The notes beneath the pieces were generated by a model, which worked only from the letters and a program-made list of their open reading frames with translations, was not told the origin of the DNA and did no database searches. Of a stretch of 24,320 nucleotides of DNA, positions 6,205-13,604 are shown in pieces. The first letter of the stretch is position 1, and the number at the start of each line of letters is the position of its first letter. Origin of the DNA: Nitrospinota bacterium (lineage in GTDB: Bacteria; Nitrospinota; Nitrospinia; UBA9942). The DNA lies in NCBI GenBank assembly GCA_003489165.1, contig DNJG01000106.1, positions 4,353-28,672 on the forward strand, read 5' to 3'. Position numbers and translations under genes: made by a program.

Positions 6205-7762
6205 ACTCTCATCCATTAAAGTGAATAGCAAATTAACAGACAATATTAAATCTCTCCCATTTGTCAGGACAGTAAAAACTGTATCGGATGAACTTGATGT
6301 GGAGGTGTATTTAGTCGGCGGTATTGTCAGAGACATGATAATTGAAGAAGCGGGTGGACTGGAATCTGGAGTCGGGAGTCTTGATATTGATTTTGCTATA
6401 GATGGAGATGCACTTCAATTTGGCAAGAGGGTAGGGGATGCTGTAAAGGGGAGCTATTTCCCTCTGGATGAGAAGAGGTCTGTATCAAGGGTGGTGGTCA
6501 AGAAGCCAGAAGCCAGAAGCCAGAAACCAGAAGTCTATGAGGAGATTATTTTAGATTTTTCAAAGATAAGGGGTAATAGTATTGAAGACGACCTTAGGTT
6601 AAGGGATTTTACAATAAATGCTGTCGCATTAAATCTTGATGACCTGTTTAAAGATGACGCATTGCATTATATAGACCCTACAGGCGGAATTAGTGATATC
6701 AGGAATAGGGTAATAAAGGTATATGATAAAGGGGTGATTGATGATGACCCCCTCAGGATGCTCAGGGCTATAAGATTTGAATCTCAATTGGATTTTTTAA
6801 TAGATGACAAACTGGAGATACTGATAAAAGAAAACGGGTATAAGATAAAAAAAACATCTGGTGAAAGAATCAGGGACGAATTATTTAATATCCTATCAGG
6901 TGATAAGTCGCATATATATATCCAGAGATTAAAAGACTTGAGTCTCCTTAAAGAGATTATCCCTGAGATTACCCCCCCATCCATCCCCCCCTTACAAAAG
7001 GGGGGAGTAAGGGGGGTGGAGCAGGGGAGGCACCGTAAATATTTTTTGTGGGAGCACTCCATAAATACGCTTAAGACACTGGAGGTGTTAATTGAGAATC
7101 TTCAGAGGAAATTTCCTGACAGGTATATGCAGTTATATGAAATGCTTTCAAATGTATTAGAACATGAGATATCAGCTAAAGAGGTATTGAAACTCGCATC
7201 TCTAATACATGATATAGGGAAGCCTTTGACGAAGGAGTTAGACAAAAATGGAAATGTGCATTTTATAAATCATGAAAAAATCTCTGCAGATATTGCCGAA
7301 AAATTGTGTCGGAGATTGAGACTCGGTAATAATATCTGTAAAGCAATGACTGCTATGGTCAGAAATCACATGATGCCCATTTTGTTAAGTAATGAGAAGA
7401 AGGTAGGTAACAGGGCAATCTTCAGATTTTTCAGGGATGCACAAAAGGAAGGCTTGCTTATATGCCTATTAAGCATAGCGGATATTAACGCAACAAGAGG
7501 CTCTGGCATCTTTGATGATACTGCTGAAGATATAGAAGGATTGGTTAAGAGGATGATAGATTATTATTTTGAAGACTTTATAAGACAGATAAATTCTCCT
7601 CTCATTTCAGGGGATGAGATAATGGAAAGACTCAAATTGAAATCGGGTCCTGAAATTGGAGAGCTGCTTAAAGAAATAGAAGAGCAGAGGGCTGAAGGGA
7701 TTATTTCTGACAAAGAAGATGCTCTGAAGTTTTTGGAATCTGGTAAGTTTTTAGATGTATAG
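6173..7762 (+). CDS. cca: tRNA nucleotidyltransferase / poly(A) polymerase family with HD domain
   Basis: This enzyme probably adds or repairs the tRNA 3' CCA. The class II head is clear: YLVGGIVRDM (about 46-55), the metal-binding pair D71/D73 in LDIDFAID, the RDFTINAVALNL strand, and DPLRMLRAIRFES. A C-terminal HD phosphohydrolase domain has H346-D347 in LIHDIGKP and a second His set at INHEKIS. Start choice is open: ATG 6173 overlaps the methyltransferase by 32 bp without a ribosome site, and GTG 6221 begins just before the conserved region. Three repeat-derived in-frame segments interrupt an otherwise normal protein: heptads at 6358-6385 (GGLESGVGSL) and 6501-6535 (KPEARSQKPE), and a G/C-rich palindrome at 6971-7020 (TPPSIPPLQKGGVRGVE). 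CCA-adding versus poly(A) activity cannot be separated by eye. Confidence 0.85.
   Translation: MNICWLTERNKLSSIKVNSKLTDNIKSLPFVRTVKTVSDELDVEVYLVGGIVRDMIIEEAGGLESGVGSLDIDFAIDGDALQFGKRVGDAVKGSYFPLDEKRSVSRVVVKKPEARSQKPEVYEEIILDFSKIRGNSIEDDLRLRDFTINAVALNLDDLFKDDALHYIDPTGGISDIRNRVIKVYDKGVIDDDPLRMLRAIRFESQLDFLIDDKLEILIKENGYKIKKTSGERIRDELFNILSGDKSHIYIQRLKDLSLLKEIIPEITPPSIPPLQKGGVRGVEQGRHRKYFLWEHSINTLKTLEVLIENLQRKFPDRYMQLYEMLSNVLEHEISAKEVLKLASLIHDIGKPLTKELDKNGNVHFINHEKISADIAEKLCRRLRLGNNICKAMTAMVRNHMMPILLSNEKKVGNRAIFRFFRDAQKEGLLICLLSIADINATRGSGIFDDTAEDIEGLVKRMIDYYFEDFIRQINSPLISGDEIMERLKLKSGPEIGELLKEIEEQRAEGIISDKEDALKFLESGKFLDV
6358..6385. repeat. In-frame heptanucleotide repeat in cca (TCTGGAG type)
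   Basis: Four degenerate 7-bp units (ACTGGAA, TCTGGAG, TCGGGAG, TCTTGAT) encode a glycine/serine-rich insert between the GGIVRD motif and the catalytic DID strand. In relatives this is normally a short loop. Confidence 0.6.
6501..6535. repeat. In-frame heptanucleotide repeat in cca (AGAAGCC type)
   Basis: Five 7-bp units run in tandem: three exact AGAAGCC, then AGAAACC and AGAAGTC. They encode KPEARSQKPE. Since 7 is not a multiple of 3, gain or loss of one unit would break the gene. Confidence 0.85.
6971..7020. repeat. G/C-rich palindromic repeat inside cca
   Basis: CCCCCCTTAC (6987-6994 region) pairs with GTAAGGGGGG (7007-7016), with another G-run between them. It is translated as TPPSIPPLQKGGVRGVE. 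This is the well-known CCCTCCCTT...AAGGGGGAGGG type of dispersed repeat, here read through in frame just before the helical domain. Confidence 0.75.
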
Positions 7763-7790
7763 GAAATTATAAAAATCAGTTTTTTGCTTT
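7760..7790 (+). repeat. Uninterrupted copy of the shared repeat-end motif
   Basis: TAGGAAATTATAAAAATCAG is followed at once by TTTTTTGCTT. The first 20 bases are identical to the left end of the elements at 19957 and 21409 (reverse). The rest resembles the opposite end, GTTTTTGTTC. It therefore looks like an element without its palindromic interior. Its TAG is the stop codon of cca. Confidence 0.6.
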
Positions 7791-7794
7791 TGAC

Positions 7795-8541
7795 TTATTC
7801 AATCAGGGTTAGTGAAGCCATGATTCCGACCCCGAGTAATATTGCTGTGAACTGCCTTATGGATATTGATACCTTTACCTCATGCTGGAGTTCGGGTATC
7901 AAATCAGACCCTGCAATATAAATGAAGCCTCCTGCAGTAATTGGAAGCATTGCCAGTGAATAACCCTCAATCTGGGGACCTATTGATAGAGAGATAACGG
8001 CACCAAGGATTGAAGTCACAGATGATAGAAAATTAAAAAGGAGCGCCTTTTTTAACGAAAGCCCGCTGTGAAGAAGGACGCCGAAGTCTCCGATTTCCTG
8101 CGGTATCTCATGGAGGATGACGGCAAGCGTAGTAGTAATCCCTGTGGTGGTACTCACACTATAGCTTGCTCCAATTAGTATTCCATCAACTAAATTATGA
8201 ACTCCATCACCGATTAAATTCATAGCCGCTACCGGATGCATATGCTTTTCGGAATTAGGTATATGGCAATGCCTCCATCGGATGAACTTCTCCAATATAA
8301 AAAAGATAAAGATGCCAAGCATGATATAAAGAGAGGTAGTTAAATTTGTGCCGATTCTCTCAAAGGATTCAGGGAGGAGGTGAATAAAGGCATCTCCGAA
8401 TAATCCGCCGACTGCGAAACTGACAAGGAGAAGCAATATACTGTTCAGTTTATTCCTATCAAGCGAAAGAAAAAATATTCCAGTCAACGATATTACACTG
8501 ACAAGAACAACACTTACTATTGTATATATCCATACCTGCAT
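7795..8541 (-). CDS. ZIP family divalent metal transporter
   Basis: This inner-membrane metal transporter is 248 aa from the ATG at 8541. About eight hydrophobic helices are visible. The metal-site helices are typical of ZIPs: HNLVDG in GDGVHNLVDGILIGAS and HEIPQE in ILHEIPQEIGDFG. A His-containing loop (RWRHCHIPNSEKHMHP) lies between helices 3 and 4. The open frame reaches a TTG at 8589, but that lies inside the promoter (TTGACA 8603-8598, AATAAT 8580-8575). The ATG at 8541 has GAGGGAAG in front of it, so it is the better start. The transported metal (zinc, iron or manganese) cannot be told. The gene converges with cca and diverges from ileS. Confidence 0.88.
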   Translation of the reverse strand: MQVWIYTIVSVVLVSVISLTGIFFLSLDRNKLNSILLLLVSFAVGGLFGDAFIHLLPESFERIGTNLTTSLYIMLGIFIFFILEKFIRWRHCHIPNSEKHMHPVAAMNLIGDGVHNLVDGILIGASYSVSTTTGITTTLAVILHEIPQEIGDFGVLLHSGLSLKKALLFNFLSSVTSILGAVISLSIGPQIEGYSLAMLPITAGGFIYIAGSDLIPELQHEVKVSISIRQFTAILLGVGIMASLTLIE

Positions 8542-8574
8542 TAAACTTCCCTCAAATGAACTATTTAAGGTTTC

Positions 8575-8603
8575 ATTATTGCCAAACAACTATTCTTTGT
8601 CAA
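8575..8603 (-). promoter_or_regulatory. Promoter of the ZIP transporter gene
   Basis: On the minus strand TTGACA (8603-8598) is 17 bp from AATAAT (8580-8575). The start would be near 8568, leaving an approximately 27-nt leader that contains GAGGGAAG before ATG 8541. This settles the start codon of the transporter. Confidence 0.65.
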
Positions 8604-8635
8604 ATTGTTTCTATTAAAATTCAGCCAATTTTGTT

Positions 8636-8663
8636 TTGAAAAATAATAGGATTTTGCTATTAT
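8636..8663 (+). promoter_or_regulatory. Leaderless promoter of ileS
   Basis: TTGAAA (8636-8641) is followed by a 16-bp spacer ending TTGC and then TATTAT (8658-8663), so there is also an extended -10. The ileS ATG is at 8672, eight bases later, and no Shine-Dalgarno can fit. No T-box leader is present. Confidence 0.6.
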
Positions 8664-8671
8664 AAATTTAT

Positions 8672-11455
8672 ATGGACTATAAAACCACTTTAAACCTGCC
8701 TCAGACAGATTTTCCAATGAAGGCAAACCTCTCTCAGAAAGAACCTGAAATTTTAAAAAAATGGGAAGGGATGGATATATATAGTGAGATACGGGGTTCC
8801 CGCAAAGGAAAGCAAAAATATATTTTACATGATGGACCGCCTTATGCCAATGGACATATCCATCAGGGTCATGCCTTAAATAAAATTCTCAAGGACATTA
8901 TAGTAAAAATCAAAACGATGGAGGGTTATGACGCACCTTATATCCCGGGATGGGATTGCCATGGCCTTCCCATAGAACATCAGGTTGATAAAGAGCTTGG
9001 GCCAAAGAAGAAGGGTATGGCTAAATCACAGATAAGAAAACTCTGCCGTGAATATGCCGATAAATTTTTTAAGATTCAGAGGGAGGAGTTCAAGAGGCTC
9101 GGTATCTTCGGTGACTGGGAGAATCCATATCTTACAATGAATTATTCCTATGAGGCAGATATTGTAAGAGAACTCGGTAAGATTATCGAGAATGGCGGAC
9201 TATATAAAGGATTAAAACCAATCCACTGGTGCCCTGCCTGTAAAACTGCACTGGCAGAAGCAGAGGTAGAATATGAGGAGCATGAATCCCCATCCATATA
9301 TGTAAAATTCCCTCTCAAGATAAATGGTAAGGACAGATTCTCCTCTCTGGAACAGAAGGATACATCGGTTGTAATCTGGACTACTACCCCGTGGACACTC
9401 CCTGCAAACCTTGCAATAGCATTAAATCCCGACTACAAATATGGTGCGGCAGATACAGGTGAAGAGGTCCTAATAATGGCAATTGACCTTTTAGAACAGT
9501 CAATGGATAAGTTCGGCTTTGTGGACTATGAGATAATAGATACATTTGAAGGCTCTGAGCTGGAGGGGCTGGTAGCGGAACACCCATTTATGGAAAGGGA
9601 GTCCCCCCTGATACTCGGTAGCCATGTAACATTGGAACAAGGGACAGGACTTGTTCACACAGCACCGGGTCATGGGCAGGAAGACTATGAGATGGGGCTA
9701 AAATATGGGCTTGATATATATAATCCTGTTGATGATGAGGGTAGGTTTGTCTCCGAGCTTCCATATTTCGGCGGTATGAAGATATGGGATGCAAATAAGT
9801 CAATAAATGAAATGCTAAAAGAGGAAGGGTTTCTCCTCAAAGAGGAGAAAATCAAGCACTCATATCCCCACTGCTGGAGGTGTAAAAAACCTGTGATTTT
9901 CAGGGCAACACCGCAGTGGTTTATCTCAATGGAAAAAAATGATTTAAGAAAGAAGGCATTAGATGAGATAAACAAAGTGGAGTGGGTTCCGTCATGGGGG
10001 AAAGAAAGGATATACCAGATGGTTGAAAACAGGCCTGACTGGTGCATATCAAGGCAGAGGTCATGGGGTGTCCCAATAACCGTGTTTTACTGCAAGGGGT
10101 GCAAAGAGACAATCTTCTCGCGTGAGATATGTGAGCATGTGGCAAGCCTCATGGATAAAAACGGTGCTGATGTGTGGTTTGATAAAGATGTAAAAGAGTT
10201 AATGCCGTCAGGGATAAAGTGCCATAAGTGCGGCGGGAGCGATTTTGAAAAAGAGGCAGATATTCTTGATGTCTGGTTTGATTCAGGTGTAAGTTATACA
10301 GTAGTAGAGAAAAGAAATGACCTTTCCTTTCCATCTGACTTATATTTAGAGGGCTCTGACCAGCACAGGGGGTGGTTTCACAGCTCACTTCTTACATCAG
10401 TATCCATAAAAGGCAGGGCGCCGTATAAGTCTGTCCTGACCCACGGCTATGTAGTGGATGGTCAGGGGAGGAAGATGTCCAAATCTCTCGGCAATGTAAT
10501 TGCACCGCAGGAGGTTATAGATAAATATGGTGCAGAGGTCTTGAGACTTTGGGTATCATCAGAAAATTACAGGGAAGATATAAGGCTATCCGATGAGATT
10601 TTAAAAAGGCTTTCAGAGGCATATAGGAAGATAAGAAATACTTTTAGATATATACTCGGCAATCTGTATGACTTTGACCCTTCAAAAAACAGGGTTGAAT
10701 ATGAAAAGATGTTTGAACTGGACAGGTTTATCCTTCATAAACTTCAGGGGCTGATTGAGGAGATAAGAACGGCGTATAGAAACCATGAATATCATGTATT
10801 CTTCCATTCATTCCATAATTTCTGTGCCGTGGACTTGAGCTCATTCTACCTTGATATAATCAAAGACAGACTATATACGTTTAGTTCAGATTCGGCAGGC
10901 AGGAGGTCTGCACAGACTGCAATCTATGAAATTCTTATGTCAATGGTAAAACTTATGTCCCCTGTCCTTTCTTTTACTGCTGAAGAAATCTGGGGATTTA
11001 TCCCTGGCAATTCAGCTATCCGGAGCATCCATCTCTCCCAGTTCCCTGACATAAGAAAAGACTGGATTGATAATGAATTATCAGAGAGGTGGGAAAGGCT
11101 CCTTCTTTTAAGGGGTGAGGCATTAAAGGCATTAGAGACTGCGAGGAAGAATAAATTAATCGGACACTCACTTGATGCAAAGGTAAGTCTATTCTGCCCT
11201 CATGAATTAAGGGCATTATTAGAAGAATATAGGGGGGAATTGAATGCCCTCTTTATAGTATCTGCTGTAGAAATTCTTGACAATAAAAATATTCCTGAAT
11301 CAGCCTTAAAGAGTGATGGAATAGAGGGTCTGTTTATATCTATATCCCAGGCATCGGGCAAGAAGTGTGAGAGATGCTGGAATTACAGTGAGACTGTCGG
11401 TAAAAACGCTGAACATCCTGCTGTATGCAATAGGTGTGTTGATAATTTAAAATAG
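8672..11455 (+). CDS. ileS: Isoleucyl-tRNA synthetase
   Basis: This essential cytoplasmic enzyme charges tRNA-Ile with isoleucine, with an editing domain that removes valine. It is full length at 927 aa. The class I HIGH signature is HIHQGH (62-67) in PYANGHIHQGHALNKILKD, and KMSKS is at 601-605 in GRKMSKSLGNV. The CP1 editing region carries WTTTPWTLPANLA and the GTGLVHTAPGHGQEDY segment. A C-terminal zinc ribbon (KCERCWNYSE...AVCNRC) is intact, which marks the bacterial form. It is first in a tight ileS-lspA-lgt run: lspA starts 2 bp after the ileS stop. Transcription begins from the leaderless promoter at 8636-8663. Confidence 0.97.
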   Translation: MDYKTTLNLPQTDFPMKANLSQKEPEILKKWEGMDIYSEIRGSRKGKQKYILHDGPPYANGHIHQGHALNKILKDIIVKIKTMEGYDAPYIPGWDCHGLPIEHQVDKELGPKKKGMAKSQIRKLCREYADKFFKIQREEFKRLGIFGDWENPYLTMNYSYEADIVRELGKIIENGGLYKGLKPIHWCPACKTALAEAEVEYEEHESPSIYVKFPLKINGKDRFSSLEQKDTSVVIWTTTPWTLPANLAIALNPDYKYGAADTGEEVLIMAIDLLEQSMDKFGFVDYEIIDTFEGSELEGLVAEHPFMERESPLILGSHVTLEQGTGLVHTAPGHGQEDYEMGLKYGLDIYNPVDDEGRFVSELPYFGGMKIWDANKSINEMLKEEGFLLKEEKIKHSYPHCWRCKKPVIFRATPQWFISMEKNDLRKKALDEINKVEWVPSWGKERIYQMVENRPDWCISRQRSWGVPITVFYCKGCKETIFSREICEHVASLMDKNGADVWFDKDVKELMPSGIKCHKCGGSDFEKEADILDVWFDSGVSYTVVEKRNDLSFPSDLYLEGSDQHRGWFHSSLLTSVSIKGRAPYKSVLTHGYVVDGQGRKMSKSLGNVIAPQEVIDKYGAEVLRLWVSSENYREDIRLSDEILKRLSEAYRKIRNTFRYILGNLYDFDPSKNRVEYEKMFELDRFILHKLQGLIEEIRTAYRNHEYHVFFHSFHNFCAVDLSSFYLDIIKDRLYTFSSDSAGRRSAQTAIYEILMSMVKLMSPVLSFTAEEIWGFIPGNSAIRSIHLSQFPDIRKDWIDNELSERWERLLLLRGEALKALETARKNKLIGHSLDAKVSLFCPHELRALLEEYRGELNALFIVSAVEILDNKNIPESALKSDGIEGLFISISQASGKKCERCWNYSETVGKNAEHPAVCNRCVDNLK

Positions 11456-11457
11456 CA

Positions 11458-11952
11458 ATGAGCAATAAATATTCTCCTTTAATTATTACTCTTTTTGTAA
11501 TTGTAATTATTGACCAGATTACAAAGTTTTATATAGCAGGCAATTTTGAACTCCACCAATCCGTAGAAATAATCAGGGGTTTTTTTAATATTACATATAT
11601 AAGGAATGCAGGTGTGGCATTCGGAATGTTTTCTAATTTAAAAGGTTCATTTATCCCGATAATCTTTATAGCTATTTATATTGTTGCAATAATCTCTATT
11701 GTCATATTATACAGAGAAACTCATGGGTATAGCCATATAGCCCTTTCCCTCATCTTCAGTGGTGCAATTGGGAATCTGATAGACAGAATATTCAGGGGGG
11801 AGGTTGTTGACTTTCTTGATTTTCACTGGCAGAATTACCACTGGCCTGCATTTAATGTAGCAGATTCATGTATAACAGTGGGTGTAGGGCTTTTAATGAT
11901 AACGCTGGTAAGAACCAAAATACCCAATGACCAAATTACAATAACCAAATAA
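11458..11952 (+). CDS. lspA: Lipoprotein signal peptidase (signal peptidase II)
   Basis: This inner-membrane aspartyl protease of 164 aa cuts the signal peptide from prolipoproteins after lipid attachment. Four hydrophobic helices are visible. The catalytic aspartates are D118 in GEVVDFLDF and D136 in FNVADSCITVG; the conserved YIRNAGVAFG and GNLIDRI segments are present. It starts 2 bp after ileS without a ribosome site, suggesting coupling. The last dozen residues (KIPNDQITITK) are encoded by the left arm of the period-7 repeat that fills the gap to lgt, so the original C-terminus has been replaced or extended by repeat sequence. Its partner Lgt is next. Confidence 0.95.
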   Translation: MSNKYSPLIITLFVIVIIDQITKFYIAGNFELHQSVEIIRGFFNITYIRNAGVAFGMFSNLKGSFIPIIFIAIYIVAIISIVILYRETHGYSHIALSLIFSGAIGNLIDRIFRGEVVDFLDFHWQNYHWPAFNVADSCITVGVGLLMITLVRTKIPNDQITITK

Positions 11953-12046
11953 GCTCCAATAATCAATAAACATATTTAAAGAATTTGATTTTGGTAATTG
12001 GTTATTATTTGGTATTTGGAATTTGGTTATTGATTATTAATTATTA
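11914..12046. repeat. Period-7 imperfect inverted repeat between lspA and lgt
   Basis: The left arm (11914-11969) is a run of 7-bp units such as TGACCAA, ATTACAA, TAACCAA, CCAATAA and TCAATAA. The right arm (about 11981-12046) is the complementary kind: TAATTGG, TTATTAT, TTGGTAT, TTGGAAT, TTGGTTA. The string AAATTACAATAACCAAA also occurs, inverted, in the element at 21098-21409. It encodes the end of lspA and stops at the lgt ATG. Confidence 0.75.
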
Positions 12047-12048
12047 TT

Positions 12049-12813
12049 ATGCATCCAATACTTTTTAAAATAGGACCAATAACGATATATACATACGGCG
12101 TGCTTATAGCCACTGCCTTTTTCCTCGGACTCGCCCTTGCCGCAAGACAGGCAAGGGTAGAAGGTGAAGACCCTCAAAAGATAATGGATTTGAGTTTTTA
12201 CATACTCATATCGGCAATTGCAGGGTCAAGACTATTGTATATTGTGGTTGAATATAAAGAATACATATCCAATCCTTTAAGAATCTTTAAAGTATGGGAG
12301 GGCGGGCTTGTATTCTATGGCGGTTTTATAATAGCTATGGCAGTAGTTATCATTTATATAAAAAAGAATGAAATGAGCCTCTGGAAGGTCGGTGATATCC
12401 TGGCACCATCTGTAGCGATTGGACAGGGGGTCGGAAGATTGGGATGTTTCTTTGCAGGGTGCTGTTACGGGAGAGAGACAGATGTCCCATGGGCGGTTAT
12501 CTTTAAAAATCCAAATACACTGGCACCGATGGATGTTCACCTCCACCCGACACAGCTTTATGATTCTGCAAACGGATTTATTATTTTCGCCATACTTCTT
12601 ATTTTGCGGAAATTTAAAAAATTTGATGGACAGTTATTCTGGACATATACACTCCTTTACGCAGTCGGAAGGTTTATTGTAGAGATATTCAGGGGTGATG
12701 AGAGGGGGTTTGTTACTGCAAGTCTATCAACATCCCAATTTATAGCAATCCCTTTATTCGCCGTATCAATTGTTATGCTGATAAAACTTAAAAGGCGGAA
12801 GATTGAAGGCTGA
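12049..12813 (+). CDS. lgt: Prolipoprotein diacylglyceryl transferase
   Basis: This inner-membrane enzyme of 254 aa transfers diacylglycerol from phosphatidylglycerol to the lipobox cysteine, the step before LspA. Seven helices can be picked out. The Lgt signature is GQGVGRLGCFFAGCCYGRE, with the key arginine at R130. HLHPTQLYDS (about 164-173) and GRFIVEIFRGDERG are also present. The start follows repeat DNA directly with no Shine-Dalgarno, so expression probably depends on read-through from ileS-lspA or on a promoter within the AT-rich repeat. Its last codons (RRKIEG) run into a degenerate heptad string (AAAGGCG, GAAGATT, GAAGGCT, GAAAGGG; 12791-12818). Confidence 0.95.
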   Translation: MHPILFKIGPITIYTYGVLIATAFFLGLALAARQARVEGEDPQKIMDLSFYILISAIAGSRLLYIVVEYKEYISNPLRIFKVWEGGLVFYGGFIIAMAVVIIYIKKNEMSLWKVGDILAPSVAIGQGVGRLGCFFAGCCYGRETDVPWAVIFKNPNTLAPMDVHLHPTQLYDSANGFIIFAILLILRKFKKFDGQLFWTYTLLYAVGRFIVEIFRGDERGFVTASLSTSQFIAIPLFAVSIVMLIKLKRRKIEG

Positions 12814-12818
12814 AAGGG
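12791..12818. repeat. Heptad-like run at the 3' end of lgt
   Basis: Four consecutive degenerate 7-bp units (AAAGGCG, GAAGATT, GAAGGCT, GAAAGGG) span the lgt stop codon. They match the style of the heptad repeats elsewhere in the window but are the weakest example. Confidence 0.4.
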
Positions 12819-12931
12819 GTTAAGAGGATTTTTGTAATCCTTTGTTGAGCCGAAGACTAATGAATGTTTCATCTCCAAAATATCATAATGTCAGGCAACA
12901 AAATAATGGCAAATAAAGAAGAGATAACAAC

Positions 12932-13483
12932 ATGAGGAACACACAGCATAAATTGAGGTATTTTATTTTTACACTCCTTATTTGTGCAGGAATTTCTTTT
13001 CAACAAACAGCAATTGCATCAGATGGAATTGAAAAATCAGGAGATGCGATTCTAATCCTAATTCCGACTATTACATATGGCACAACATTTTACTTGGAAG
13101 ATTCAGAAGGACGTTCACAATTTTATAAATCATTTTTAACAAACTTGGGAGTAACATATGGATTGAAGAAAACAATAGATAAAAAGAGACCAGACGGTTC
13201 AGATGAATCATTTCCATCTGCACATGCATCAGTATCATTTCAAGGTGCTTCATTTATTCATAGAAGATATGGCTTGAAATATGCTGTTCCTGCTTATATC
13301 AGTGCATCTTTTGTTGGATATAGCAGGGTTGAATCAAATAATCACTACACAGAGGATGTAATTGCTGGGGCAGTAATCGGTGTGATTAGTAGTTTCTGCT
13401 TTACCAATCCATATAAAGGATTCATGATTACTATGACTGCTAATAATGGTTTTTATGGATTAAGCCTCAATAAGAATTGGTAA
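12932..13483 (+). CDS. Exported PAP2-family phosphatase
   Basis: This 183-aa protein has a signal peptide (about 1-29, cleavage likely after TAIA) and one PAP2 domain. All three PAP2 motifs are intact: K79-x6-R86-P87 in KKTIDKKRPDG, P95-S96-A97-H98 in SFPSAHAS, and S131-R132-x5-H138-x3-D142 in SRVESNNHYTED. Such enzymes dephosphorylate lipid phosphates (phosphatidate, phosphatidylglycerophosphate, undecaprenyl pyrophosphate). The catalytic side would face the periplasm. It is shorter than the multi-helix PAP2 enzymes and has few clear helices, so the true substrate is uncertain. AAGAAGAGAT before the ATG could serve as a weak ribosome site. Confidence 0.85.
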   Translation: MRNTQHKLRYFIFTLLICAGISFQQTAIASDGIEKSGDAILILIPTITYGTTFYLEDSEGRSQFYKSFLTNLGVTYGLKKTIDKKRPDGSDESFPSAHASVSFQGASFIHRRYGLKYAVPAYISASFVGYSRVESNNHYTEDVIAGAVIGVISSFCFTNPYKGFMITMTANNGFYGLSLNKNW

Positions 13484-13526
13484 AATACCTAACAAAGTTT
13501 TCAATGGCTGGGGGGTCTGCATATCA

Positions 13527-13604
13527 GTGAACTTGTTTATTTTCTTTTACCTCTTCTTTGCTTATGCTGTTGAAGAGCAGGGTATTCTGCCCCAAATTTT
13601 ATAA
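13527..13604 (+). CDS. Possible 25-aa signal-peptide-like leader ORF before rluD
   Basis: A GTG-initiated frame of 25 codons reads NLFIFFYLFFAYA followed by VEEQGILPQIL and stops at TAA, which directly abuts the rluD ATG (TAAATG). The first half has the form of a cleavable signal peptide (FAYA-VE). No Shine-Dalgarno is visible. It may be the remnant of a deleted exported-protein gene, a coupled leader or a chance ORF. Confidence 0.3.
   Translation: MNLFIFFYLFFAYAVEEQGILPQIL

Noticed and set aside
7795..8589. Longer TTG start for the ZIP transporter
   Set aside because: The TTG lies within the TTGACA-N17-AATAAT promoter, whereas ATG 8541 has GAGGGAAG upstream.
8590..8671. T-box leader for ileS
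   Set aside because: Only about 80 bp separate the divergent genes and the ileS promoter sits directly on the ATG, leaving no room for a T-box.
9685..10047. Long minus-strand ORF within ileS
   Set aside because: Shadow of ileS. No ribosome site or family likeness, and the sense strand is intact and full length.
12822..12845. Terminator after lgt
   Set aside because: AGGATT/AATCCT can form a short stem, but there is no clean T-run, so I did not list it.
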